Origin: Treponema sp.
GTDB lineage: Bacteria > Spirochaetota > Spirochaetia > Treponematales > Treponemataceae
DNA: 64,000 bases
Reading direction: 5' to 3'
Assembly: GCA_017940005.1 (NCBI GenBank)
Contig: JAGAZO010000016.1
Span: forward strand, 116,170 to 180,169
Shown: in pieces, positions 34,717 to 42,563 of the stretch
Layout: each line of letters begins with the position of its first letter
Numbering within the stretch: the stretch's first letter is position 1
Notes under the pieces: generated by a model
What the model saw: only the letters and a program-made list of their open reading frames with translations
The model's database searches: none
What the model was told of the DNA's origin: nothing
Position numbers and translations under genes: made by a program

Positions 34717-35424
34717 ATGAGTACACATATCAACGCGCCTGATGGCGCAATAGCAGACGCGATACTGCTTCCCGGTGACCCGCTCAGGGCAAAATTCATT
34801 GCAGAAAATTTTCTTGAAAACGCAACGTGCTACAACGAAGTGCGCGGCATGTACGGCTTTACGGGCACGTACAAAGGCAAGCGCGTTTCAGTGCAGGGCA
34901 CGGGCATGGGGCAGCCTTCGCTTTCAATCTATGTAAACGAGCTGTTTCAGTTTTACGGCGTGCAAAAAGCAATTCGCGTAGGCACTGCGGGCGCCATTCA
35001 GCATTCGCTCAATCTGCGCGACACTGTGCTCGTGAACGCCGCGTGCACGGACTCGTCGCTGCAAACGCAACGTTTTGGCAATTTGCATTTTGCGCCAGCG
35101 GCAGATTTTATGCTGCTTGAAACTGCATATCAAACTGCAAAGAAGCTTGGCATAGGCGTAACGGTAGGACAGTGCGCTTCGAGCGATTTATTTTACGATG
35201 AAAACGCAAACTGGAAAACGTGGCAGAAGTTCGGCGTGCTCGCGATTGAGATGGAAGCTTCAGAGCTGTATACGCTTGCGGCAAAGTTCGGGCGCAAAGC
35301 GCTTGCAATCCTCACGGTGAGCGACCACATTGTATCAGGCGGCGAGACGACTGCCGAAGAGCGCGAAAAAACATTCAAAAACATGATAACGCTTGCGCTT
35401 GAAACTGCTGTTGCAGAATTGTAA
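34717..35424 (+). CDS. deoD: Purine-nucleoside phosphorylase, DeoD type
   Basis: DeoD cleaves purine nucleosides with phosphate into base and ribose-1-phosphate. The 235-residue protein resembles E. coli DeoD over its whole length: [36 protein letters not shown], the phosphate-binding RVGTAGA and the catalytic Asp in TVSDH. Start ATG 34717 is set by the adjacent -10 box. It may process nucleosides brought in by BMP-type importers. Confidence 0.95.
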   Translation: MSTHINAPDGAIADAILLPGDPLRAKFIAENFLENATCYNEVRGMYGFTGTYKGKRVSVQGTGMGQPSLSIYVNELFQFYGVQKAIRVGTAGAIQHSLNLRDTVLVNAACTDSSLQTQRFGNLHFAPAADFMLLETAYQTAKKLGIGVTVGQCASSDLFYDENANWKTWQKFGVLAIEMEASELYTLAAKFGRKALAILTVSDHIVSGGETTAEEREKTFKNMITLALETAVAEL

Positions 35425-35474
35425 TTGCGCTAAAAATAGACGCATTGCCTACTCTAATAGAATGCGGGTCGCAG

Positions 35475-35502
35475 TATTGACTTTTTTCTAAAAACCTATA
35501 AT
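35475..35502 (+). promoter_or_regulatory. Promoter of the 35536 exported-protein gene
   Basis: TATTGA (35475-35480; an overlapping TTGACT at 35477) and TATAAT (35497-35502), spacer 16 or 14 nt. The leader is about 27 nt with GGAGG before the ATG at 35536. Confidence 0.5.
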
Positions 35503-35535
35503 ACTGCTCAAGAATATATATTCGTGGAGGTTTTT

Positions 35536-36189
35536 ATGAAAACAAAAATGATTTTTGCAGCGGCCGCTGTAGCAATCATTTCGAGCGTTGCTGTATTTGC
35601 GCAAAAAGCAACGATTGACTACCGTTTCAATGCGCTTGCGGAAGATGCAAAGAATTACTTTAACTGGACTGCTGACGGCAAGAGCATAAAAGATTCGTTT
35701 GATGTCGCAGCGGGTGCATCAAAAGCAAAATCGACGACAGAGTTCAATGTGGTGCGTTTCGATGCAACTGGTTCAAAGAAAGCTGTTCCTGCAGGCTTGC
35801 GCTCGCTCGTGCTTTATCCTGTTTCATCACGCGCGACAGCTGAAGGCGATGCGTTCTCGGTGAGCGAAAACGGCAAGATGCTCACAATTCGCTTTATCCA
35901 CCGCGGCGTAGCGTATCAAATTACGACTGATGCAAAAGGCAACATTGATACAGCAAGCAGCTTTCAGATTGCAACTGTAGGCGACAACGTAGGTGGCAAG
36001 TTCACGCTTAAAGATGAATATCTAAAAGCGGGTGGCGACAAATCAAAGATGGCAAACATTGACTGGACAAAAGTGTCGTTTGCAAAAGACGTTGCAGATA
36101 GCGATGCAGGCTATACATACACTGGTTCGCTCAAAGCGGCATACAAGAACGGCATTCTCACCGTAAAAGGCACGTTGCAGAAAAAATAG
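35536..36189 (+). CDS. Exported protein of unknown function
   Basis: The 217-residue protein has a signal peptide (MKTKMIFAAAAVAIISSVAVFAQ) probably cleaved after AQA or FAQ. The mature part is beta-rich and highly charged, without a recognised domain. TGGAGG lies 7 nt before the ATG. A strong terminator follows at 36261. Codon usage is like that of the neighbours, with very many AAA/AAG and GCA codons, suggesting good expression. Likely periplasmic or outer-membrane associated; function not inferable. Confidence 0.72.
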   Translation: MKTKMIFAAAAVAIISSVAVFAQKATIDYRFNALAEDAKNYFNWTADGKSIKDSFDVAAGASKAKSTTEFNVVRFDATGSKKAVPAGLRSLVLYPVSSRATAEGDAFSVSENGKMLTIRFIHRGVAYQITTDAKGNIDTASSFQIATVGDNVGGKFTLKDEYLKAGGDKSKMANIDWTKVSFAKDVADSDAGYTYTGSLKAAYKNGILTVKGTLQKK

Positions 36190-36250
36190 CGCGTGCAGTT
36201 GGTACGCGGTTTCAAGCGAACTGCACATTACAATGCGCACGCTATTTCAG
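36187..36250 (-). repeat. Intergenic repeat element, copy 1
   Basis: About 64 bp whose minus strand matches 38041-38104. The exact shared core is 21 bp (36230-36250 versus 38041-38061 in opposite orientation), followed by diverged blocks GTGCA and ACCAA at matching places. Internal inverted repeats (AATAGCGCGTGC with GCGCACGCTATT) would fold into a long hairpin. It abuts the stop of the exported-protein gene. Confidence 0.6.
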
Positions 36251-36260
36251 TGTTAGCTTT

Positions 36261-36292
36261 AAAAGCTGTCCCAAAGGCGGACAGCTTTTTTT
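36261..36292 (+). terminator. Rho-independent terminator after the exported-protein gene
   Basis: AAAAGCTGTCC (36261-36271) pairs with GGACAGCTTTT (36279-36289) around a 7-nt loop and is followed by a run of T to 36292. The symmetric A/T ends could also terminate from the other direction. Confidence 0.85.
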
Positions 36293-36446
36293 ATGCATGC
36301 AGAAATTATATTTGCCAATATGCATTTTATATGATATAATCTTATAAAAATGCAGCGTTTTGAAAATGTGCTGCGCTCGAGCACTTGCTTGCTGTCTGTC
36401 TTCAATGCGTGCACAGGGACGGGCGAGTATTTTTATAGGAGTTTTT

Positions 36447-37355
36447 ATGAAGCCGACATTAGTAGTTTTGGCAGCAGGAATGGGAAGCAGATACGGCGGC
36501 GTCAAACAGATAGATAGCGTCGGCTTGCACGACGAGTGCCTGCTCGACTTTGCCACATATGATGCAAAGCTGTCAGGATTTGGCAGCGTTGTTTATATCA
36601 TCCGCAAAGACATAGAAAAAGATTTTCGCGAACGGCTTTTCGACCGCGTTGCAAAAAATTTTGACGCGCAGTATGTGTTTCAGTCGCACGAAAGTTTGCT
36701 CACGCAAGAACAGATTGCAGCATCAGCCGCACGTGCAAAACCGTGGGGCACCATCCATGCGCTGCTGTGCGCAGAAAAAGTGATACAAGCGCCGTTCGCC
36801 GTCATCAATGCCGACGACTACTACGGACGCGACGCATTTAAAACGCTCGGCGCATATCTTTCCGCAGTGACAAGTGAAAGCACTGAACATGCCATGGTTG
36901 GCTACGTGCTTGAAAACACGATGAGCAAAAGCGGCTCTGTGTCGCGCGGCGTGTGCACTGTGCGCGATGGCATGCTCGCTTCAATAGTCGAAAACTTGAA
37001 AATCTCTTATGAAGGCGACAGCATTGTGAGTGAAATTGACGGCGACAAAAAACAACTTACGGGAAAAGAGTGGGTGAGCATGAACTGTTTTGGATTTACG
37101 CCTGCCGTATTTACACCATTTAATGCATTCTGGGAACATTTCATCGCCAACAATGCAGCAAGCGAAAAAGCTGAGGCGCTGCTGCCGAACGCAGTTGACG
37201 TACTCATTCACAGCGGCAAAGGCAGCATGAAGTTCTTTACATCAACAGAAAATTGGTTTGGCATGACGTATCCAGAAGACCGCAAAATTGTTAAAGAAGA
37301 GATAGCGAAAAAAATTGTAGAGCAGTATTATCCCCAAATGCTTTGGGAGAAGTGA
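36447..37355 (+). CDS. Nucleotidyltransferase-like protein
   Basis: The 302-residue protein begins with the NTP-transferase loop VVLAAGMGSRYGG and has a VINADDYYG segment, where the Asp pair binds metal, so it probably transfers a nucleotidyl group to a sugar phosphate. The C-terminal third is unlike GalU or RfbA. GGAG lies 8 nt before ATG 36447; an in-frame upstream codon has no ribosome site. The next exported-protein gene is 17 bp on, so they may be cotranscribed. Confidence 0.8.
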   Translation: MKPTLVVLAAGMGSRYGGVKQIDSVGLHDECLLDFATYDAKLSGFGSVVYIIRKDIEKDFRERLFDRVAKNFDAQYVFQSHESLLTQEQIAASAARAKPWGTIHALLCAEKVIQAPFAVINADDYYGRDAFKTLGAYLSAVTSESTEHAMVGYVLENTMSKSGSVSRGVCTVRDGMLASIVENLKISYEGDSIVSEIDGDKKQLTGKEWVSMNCFGFTPAVFTPFNAFWEHFIANNAASEKAEALLPNAVDVLIHSGKGSMKFFTSTENWFGMTYPEDRKIVKEEIAKKIVEQYYPQMLWEK

Positions 37356-37372
37356 TTTTGTAGGAGGTAGAT

Positions 37373-37957
37373 ATGAAAAAAATGTTTGCAGCAGCACTGC
37401 TTGCGTGCATGGTGAGCATTTCGCTTTCTGCACAGGATGACGCTGAAAAGAGCAAGACGCTTGGCGGTTCTGCAGGTCTGCGTCTTTCGATACTCGGCAT
37501 TGAACCGACAGCATCATTTATTTTTAATCACATGGAAATCGAGGCGTCTTGTCCGCTCGCGCGTTACAGTATGGACAGCAATGCCACGATTGGGTATGCG
37601 CCGGGTGCTTCGTTCGGCTACATCTCCTCTCCATTTGACAAAGGCTGGCAAAACGGCGTCGGCATATCATACTACTGGTTTACTCCGTCATATATTGATT
37701 CTGTTGCCGCGATATTTTCGGGCGTTACGAGTACAGCACAGAATGGCAATCTGCATGCTTTTTCACTCTATTACCGTGGCGGCATCAGGTTTAGAAAAGG
37801 CTTCAATATGTATTTCCGCGTGATGGTTCCGCTTGTACTGTATGCGCATAGCGACACGGATAAAACTGTTATATCAATTATCGACCGCGAGTTTGTCTCT
37901 GTCATGTTGCTCGGTTGTTTGTGTACGCAAGCTATTGGATTCCGCTTTACTTTCTAA
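37373..37957 (+). CDS. Exported, probably beta-barrel-like protein
   Basis: This 194-residue protein has a signal peptide (MKKMFAAALLACMVSISLSAQ) and a mature region of alternating aromatic, glycine and polar residues (FGYISSPF, GVGISYYWF, HAFSLYYRGGIRF), as in small outer-membrane barrels. AGGAGG is 6 nt before the ATG. A broken relative of it lies at 38144-38395. Function not recognised. Confidence 0.7.
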   Translation: MKKMFAAALLACMVSISLSAQDDAEKSKTLGGSAGLRLSILGIEPTASFIFNHMEIEASCPLARYSMDSNATIGYAPGASFGYISSPFDKGWQNGVGISYYWFTPSYIDSVAAIFSGVTSTAQNGNLHAFSLYYRGGIRFRKGFNMYFRVMVPLVLYAHSDTDKTVISIIDREFVSVMLLGCLCTQAIGFRFTF

Positions 37958-38030
37958 ATGTTTTGCAGCAGACGGCGTACAGCATGGTAATCTCATATCT
38001 ATAAGTATATTGCTTTTTTTAAGAGTGTTT

Positions 38031-38104
38031 ACAATGCGCACTGAAATAGCGTGCGCATTGTAACGTGCACTCCGTGAAGCTGCGCACCAATTGCATGCAT
38101 TCGC
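38031..38104 (+). repeat. Intergenic repeat element, copy 2, with perfect hairpin
   Basis: ACAATGCGCAC (38031-38041) and GTGCGCATTGT (38051-38061) form an 11-bp perfect stem around a 9-nt loop. From 38041 the sequence matches the minus strand of 36187-36250. The downstream half is diverged but keeps GTGCA and ACCAA blocks in order. Confidence 0.6.
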
Positions 38105-38143
38105 AAATTGCAATTTGCTCGCTTGTGTAATTTTTAGGAGCGT

Positions 38144-38395
38144 ATGATGAAAAAAATTATTGCGCTGTAGCGCGCGTGCTGTCGTTTTCCTGCGTTCCGC
38201 TCTTTTGTGCAGCTCCAGGCGGGCGGCGCACATGTTTTTTCGCTGTATTATCGCGGCGGCTGCACTGTCAGCCGCTTTTTTTATCTTGCATTTTTTACTT
38301 TTTTCATGGTATCATATTCTGTTGATGCGGCGGTGCAGTGCGCACAGTCTGCATACATTGCGCTTGTTCTCGTTTTTGCGCGAGACGGCGAGTAG
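38144..38395 (+). pseudogene. Remnant of a gene related to the 37373 exported protein
   Basis: A GGAG ribosome site and ATG (38144 or 38147) start MKKIIAL, then a TAG at 38168. In another frame 38207-38395 contains GGAHVFSLYYRGG, matching HAFSLYYRGG in the intact gene at 37373, in an open frame with no further similarity. The 5' signal-peptide start, a stop and a frame change suggest a decayed, internally deleted paralogue. The stretch 37958-38404 holds nothing else except the repeat element. Confidence 0.6.
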
Positions 38396-38404
38396 GAGAT
38401 AGGT

Positions 38405-39601
38405 ATGGGAATTATTGCTGCGGTAACGGGAGCTGTTGGCGGCGCACTTGCAGACCAATGGCTCGAAGTGATTGAAGCTCAAGATATGGGTGAGGGAGTT
38501 GTGTTTACAAAAGGCGTTATGATGCGTCAAAACGACAGGCGCAATCAAAATCGCAAGGGCACGTCTGACATCATTACAGACGGCTCAATCATTCACGTAA
38601 ATCAAAATCAATTTATGATGCTTGTTGACGGCGGAAAGATAGTCGATTACTCTGCGGAGCCCGGCTACTACAAAGTGAGCAACGCGTCAAATCCGTCGCT
38701 TTTCAACGGCAGTTTTGGAGACGCGCTCAAAGAATCGTTCTCGCGCATCAAATACGGCGGCGTGCCTTCGCAGCAGCAAAAAGCGTTTTTTGTCAACTTG
38801 CAGGAAATAAAAGGCATTAAATTCGGCACGCCAAATCCGCTCAACTATTTTGACAATTTTTACAACTCGGAGCTCTTTTTGCGCACGTTTGGCACGTACT
38901 CCATAAAAATCACCGACCCTATTAAATTTTTTCAAGAAGCGATTCCTCGCGACGCGGTGAACGTGCACATTGACGACATAAACGAGCAGTATCTTTCTGA
39001 GTTCCTCGAAGCGCTGCAAGCGGCGATGAACAAAATGTCTATAGACGGCATACGCATTTCACATATGCCGTCAAAAGGCACGGAACTCAGCGCGTACATG
39101 TCTGAAATCCTTGACAAGTCGTGGACTGAAAAGCGCGGCATGGAAGTGCTCTCCGTTGGCATTGCAAGCATTTCATATGACGATGAATCGAAAGAGCTTA
39201 TCAACATGCGCAACAAAGGCGCAATGCTCGGCGACGCTTCTATTCGCGAGGGATTTGTGCAAGGCTCTGTAGCGCGCGGGCTTGAAGCGGCAGGTTCAAA
39301 TCAAGCGGGAGCTGGCATGGCGTTTATGGGCATGGGAATGGGCATGAACGCGGGCGGAAGCTTTATGGGACAGGCAAGTCAGGCGAACATGACGCACATG
39401 CAGCAGCAAAGCAATGCGGCAAAAGTTTCCGCAAAAGAAGCGGGCGCATGGTTTTGCTCCGAGTGCGGCACAAAAAACAGCGGCAAGTTCTGTACAAACT
39501 GCGGCACGCAAAAGCCGCTCGGAAGCGCGTGTCCAAAGTGCGGCGCACAGATAACGGCGGGCGCAAAGTTCTGCTCTGAATGCGGCGAAAAACTCCAGTA
39601 A
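38405..39601 (+). CDS. SPFH-domain protein with C-terminal zinc ribbons (YdjI-like)
   Basis: The 398-residue protein has an SPFH/virion-core-type domain (residues 1-290), a short Gly/Met-rich linker (AGMAFMGMGMGMNAGG), and a C-terminal double zinc ribbon with CSECG, CTNCG, CPKCG and CSECG. This organisation matches B. subtilis YdjI. The ATG follows GGAGATAGGT. It heads a three-gene run with the zinc-ribbon membrane protein (13 bp gap) and the TPM-domain protein. In B. subtilis the corresponding proteins act with PspA in membrane stress; here no PspA is adjacent. Confidence 0.85.
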   Translation: MGIIAAVTGAVGGALADQWLEVIEAQDMGEGVVFTKGVMMRQNDRRNQNRKGTSDIITDGSIIHVNQNQFMMLVDGGKIVDYSAEPGYYKVSNASNPSLFNGSFGDALKESFSRIKYGGVPSQQQKAFFVNLQEIKGIKFGTPNPLNYFDNFYNSELFLRTFGTYSIKITDPIKFFQEAIPRDAVNVHIDDINEQYLSEFLEALQAAMNKMSIDGIRISHMPSKGTELSAYMSEILDKSWTEKRGMEVLSVGIASISYDDESKELINMRNKGAMLGDASIREGFVQGSVARGLEAAGSNQAGAGMAFMGMGMGMNAGGSFMGQASQANMTHMQQQSNAAKVSAKEAGAWFCSECGTKNSGKFCTNCGTQKPLGSACPKCGAQITAGAKFCSECGEKLQ

Positions 39602-39614
39602 TCGGGTGGCTTCT

Positions 39615-40679
39615 ATGAGCGTTGAGAGTTACAAATGTCCCGGGTGCGGCGCGCCTGTTTCATTCAATCCCAAAATTGGCGGCTTTAAATGCGCGTATTG
39701 CGGAAAAACGTGCACGGAAGATGAGCTTGCAGCGTTTTTGGAGCAGACAGAATCAAAAAATGCGCAAAAGCGGGAAAGCGCTGCTGCAAGCGGTACTGAT
39801 GCAAGCAGCGACGAGGTGATGCAGTACACGTGCCCGTCGTGCGGCGCTGAAGTTGTCGTCGGCGACACAGCTACAACATCATTCTGTTATTATTGCCACA
39901 GCCCTGTCATCATAGAGAGCAGGCTGCGCGGCGATTTTAAACCTGACAAAATCATTCCGTTTAAAATTGACAAAAAAGATGCTGTCGAAAAATTTTCCGA
40001 ATGGATAAAAGGCAAGCGATATGTGCCGCGCGATTTTACGACAAAAGCGCAGGAGGCGAATATTGCGGGCATGTATCTGCCGTATTGGGACGTTGACGTT
40101 ACTGCAAATGTCGATTACCACGCTGTTGGCATTAAGCGCACGACGTGGCAGCAGGGCGACAACGAATACACACGGACAGATGAATATCAAATTGACCGCA
40201 CTGGCAAACTCAGCTACAACAATATGCGCGAGCTTGCATTTTCAAAAATAAATCAAGATTTAATAAACGGCATCAATCCGTACGATGCAGCGGACGAGAG
40301 AAAATTTTCTTCAGGCTATCTTTCAGGATTTCAGTCTGAGCGGTACACGGTGGGGCGCGAGCTTATTGTGCCTGTAGCGCAAAACCGCGCAAAGTCATAC
40401 ACGCTCAGCGACATTCAAAATTCTGCAAACTGCAATACGTTTGCGAATGTGCGCGACAACACGACATACGCTGTTGATGATGTGCGCTACACGCTGCTTC
40501 CCACATGGGTGCTCAACTACAAGTACAAAGGCAAGGACTATCAGTTTGCAGTGAACGGCCAGACAGGAAAATCGTACGGCGATTTGCCGGTGTCAAATGG
40601 CAAGCTCTTTGCACATTCGCTTGCACTCGGCGTGCTTGTCGCCGCGCTCGCTATTTTGGGAGGGCTGTTTTTATGGTAA
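39615..40679 (+). CDS. Zinc-ribbon membrane protein (YdjG-like)
   Basis: The 354-residue protein has two N-terminal zinc ribbons: CPGCG with CAYCG (residues 7-31) and CPSCG with CYYCH (residues 74-95). A central soluble domain (PYWDVDVTANVDYHA) follows, and one transmembrane helix ends the protein (about 332-354), so it is probably tail-anchored with its bulk in the cytosol. An in-frame GTG three codons upstream of ATG 39615 is the alternative start. The next gene overlaps its end by 7 bp. Confidence 0.83.
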   Translation: MSVESYKCPGCGAPVSFNPKIGGFKCAYCGKTCTEDELAAFLEQTESKNAQKRESAAASGTDASSDEVMQYTCPSCGAEVVVGDTATTSFCYYCHSPVIIESRLRGDFKPDKIIPFKIDKKDAVEKFSEWIKGKRYVPRDFTTKAQEANIAGMYLPYWDVDVTANVDYHAVGIKRTTWQQGDNEYTRTDEYQIDRTGKLSYNNMRELAFSKINQDLINGINPYDAADERKFSSGYLSGFQSERYTVGRELIVPVAQNRAKSYTLSDIQNSANCNTFANVRDNTTYAVDDVRYTLLPTWVLNYKYKGKDYQFAVNGQTGKSYGDLPVSNGKLFAHSLALGVLVAALAILGGLFLW

Positions 40680-41476
40680 AGAGCATCGTAAAAAAAGCTG
40701 CCGCCGCAGTGATGATTTTCGCGCCTGCCCTCTGTTTTTCTCAGCAGTTTGCCAGCGTATTGTCTGGCTATGACGGGCAGCTCGTGATTGACAGCGCACG
40801 CGTTTTTTCTGCTGCAACTGTCGAAGACACGGAGGCGCAGTTGCAGGAACTCACGCAAAAGACAGGCTCGACGCAGCTCATAGTCACCGTAAAAAATACT
40901 GCCAACAGAACGCCCGAAGCATATGCTGACGATTTGTATGAGATGCTCTACGGTATAGACACAGAGGGCGCGCTTTTGCTCGTCGTCACGGAGGATACGC
41001 GCTGGAACAGCACCGGCAGATATGTGCACCTTTCTACAAGCGGCGAAAACACTATCGCAAAGATTTCCGATGCCGCTGTAAACACACTGTGCAACGCGTT
41101 TGTAAAAGGATTTGAGCGCGGCGGGTATGACGAGGGCGTGCGGCTCTACATGAAAAAACTTTCCGAACATTTGAAAAATGGCATTACCGGCGCGGAAGCC
41201 GCCGCAAGCTCCGGTGCATCGCTCATCTCGATGGTGACAATGTTCTTTGCAACGAAGAAAAAATATAAAATGAAAAAGCAGCGCGCCATCTACAACGTGC
41301 AGCATAATTCAGTTGTCAATTTTGCAAATGTTGCAGATACGCTCATAAACTCGCGCACATCGGTACGCAGAATTGCGCGTGACAGTAGTGGCGGAGGAGG
41401 AAGCGGCGGAGGCGGCTCGAGCACGCACACATCTTCTGGCGGCGGCACGCATGGCGGCGGCGGTCGCGGATTTTGA
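40673..41476 (+). CDS. TPM-domain protein (YdjH/YgcG-like)
   Basis: The 267-residue protein has an N-terminal signal peptide (KKAAAAVMIFAPALCFSQ), a TPM domain with LVIDSARVFSAAT and LLLVVTEDTRW (residues 30-180), a short hydrophobic segment near 183-195, and a glycine-serine tail rich in GGGG, typical of YgcG/YdjH. The domain would lie in the periplasm. It overlaps the preceding gene by 7 bp, so the three proteins are probably a complex at the membrane. Confidence 0.83.
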   Translation: MVKSIVKKAAAAVMIFAPALCFSQQFASVLSGYDGQLVIDSARVFSAATVEDTEAQLQELTQKTGSTQLIVTVKNTANRTPEAYADDLYEMLYGIDTEGALLLVVTEDTRWNSTGRYVHLSTSGENTIAKISDAAVNTLCNAFVKGFERGGYDEGVRLYMKKLSEHLKNGITGAEAAASSGASLISMVTMFFATKKKYKMKKQRAIYNVQHNSVVNFANVADTLINSRTSVRRIARDSSGGGGSGGGGSSTHTSSGGGTHGGGGRGF

Positions 41477-41505
41477 GTGCGCTCGTGTAACGTTGCAAGG
41501 CGGCG

Positions 41506-41689
41506 CAAACTATGCGACAGTGACAGCGCAAACTGTACAGGGTTTGTGGCACAAACTGTGCGGCAGTGACAGTACAAACTGTACGGGGTTTGTGGCGCAA
41601 ACTGTGTGGCAGCGGCGAGGTAAACCATGTGGCAGTGGCGTTGCAAACCGTGCGGAGTTTGTACCGCAAACCCTGCGGATTGCCTCGCA
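41506..41689 (+). repeat. Eight-copy 23-bp degenerate tandem repeat
   Basis: Units begin with CAAAC or a close variant at 41506, 41529, 41552, 41575, 41598, 41621, 41644 and 41667, exactly 23 bp apart. Two alternating unit types give an apparent 46-bp period: one ends GCAGTGACAG and the other GGGTTTGTGG. The array lies between the TPM gene and the nitroreductase relic, and is not CRISPR-like since there are no spacers. The rest of 41477-42046 holds only the relic below. Confidence 0.85.
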
Positions 41690-41700
41690 ATGACCTGTTT

Positions 41701-41985
41701 TTACCACGTGTTTTTATGGATTTTTGCGTTGTCCCAAAAATTCGTGCTCGCGCTTGAAACAGCATTCGGCGCGCTATAGCCGACAACAACCATGATGTGC
41801 GGCATCACGTATTCGGGGAGATTCAAAACTGCCCTCACGTTTGCAACGCGCTCTGCTTGCGGAGCAATGCTCATGGACACTGTCGCGTAGCCGAGTTCTG
41901 CCGCCTGCACCATGATGCTCATGCTCACGATTCCTGCGTCAAGCGCGGCGTACTCATGTTGATTCGCACGTGCGAAAAATACCTA
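41701..41985 (-). pseudogene. C-terminal remnant of a nitroreductase-family gene
   Basis: Reading from just after a TAG near 41985, the minus strand encodes about 93 residues, including EYAALDAGIVSMSIMVQAAE, NLPEYVMPHIMVVVGYSAP and a final WDNAKIHKNTW. This is the C-terminal half of FMN-dependent nitroreductases. The N-terminal half, where FMN phosphate binds, is missing. No ribosome site or promoter is seen, so it is a truncated relic. Confidence 0.7.
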
Positions 41986-42046
41986 AACACAATTCTTCAT
42001 TATTCCGATTATATTAACGTGGGCTTTTTACCACGAGGGGACTACG

Positions 42047-42550
42047 ATGAAGCGATTTTTTTTATTGTGTGCAGTGATATGCTGTACTGTTTATTGCTGG
42101 AGTATGGAAATTTCTTTCCAAGTGATTCAGCACTATGATGCAGTGAATGAGGTATGTGAGCAGACGCTTGTCATTGAAGATGCAATACTCGATTATTTTT
42201 TTAATAGTGGCAGCATAGTGACTAATGAGCCTGCGGTTGCAGCTGACAAAGATGAAGATGAAAAAATATGGCGCACATCGTTTGCCTATGCAGTTGAAGG
42301 CGGCGCACAATATTTTATTCAGCTCTGTCTCGATTATGATGCCGCTGCCAAGTCAAATGCTATTGCGCTTTCAAATATCAGACGCATTTCGTGGACGATT
42401 ACAGATGTGAAAGCAAACAAAAAAATTGCAAGTGATAAAAGTACGGTGCGCAAAAGCAAAACGGGAAGGAATGACATTGACGGCGTAAAAGAATACGCGT
42501 CTGCTATTGCGGCAGACATGCATAAAATGTTAGTAAAAAAGGAGCGGTAA
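42047..42550 (+). CDS. Exported protein of unknown function
   Basis: The 167-residue protein has a signal peptide (MKRFFLLCAVICCTVYCW) followed by a predominantly polar domain, EISFQVIQHYDAVNEVCEQTL, with no recognised family. GAGGGG lies 7 nt before the ATG. It is 13 bp upstream of the SPOR-domain gene and presumably in the same operon. Likely periplasmic. Confidence 0.68.
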   Translation: MKRFFLLCAVICCTVYCWSMEISFQVIQHYDAVNEVCEQTLVIEDAILDYFFNSGSIVTNEPAVAADKDEDEKIWRTSFAYAVEGGAQYFIQLCLDYDAAAKSNAIALSNIRRISWTITDVKANKKIASDKSTVRKSKTGRNDIDGVKEYASAIAADMHKMLVKKER

Positions 42551-42563
42551 ATCCGAATATAGT

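Noticed and set aside
41506..41689. Possible CRISPR array
   Set aside because: Units are contiguous 23-bp repeats without spacers, and no cas genes are present.
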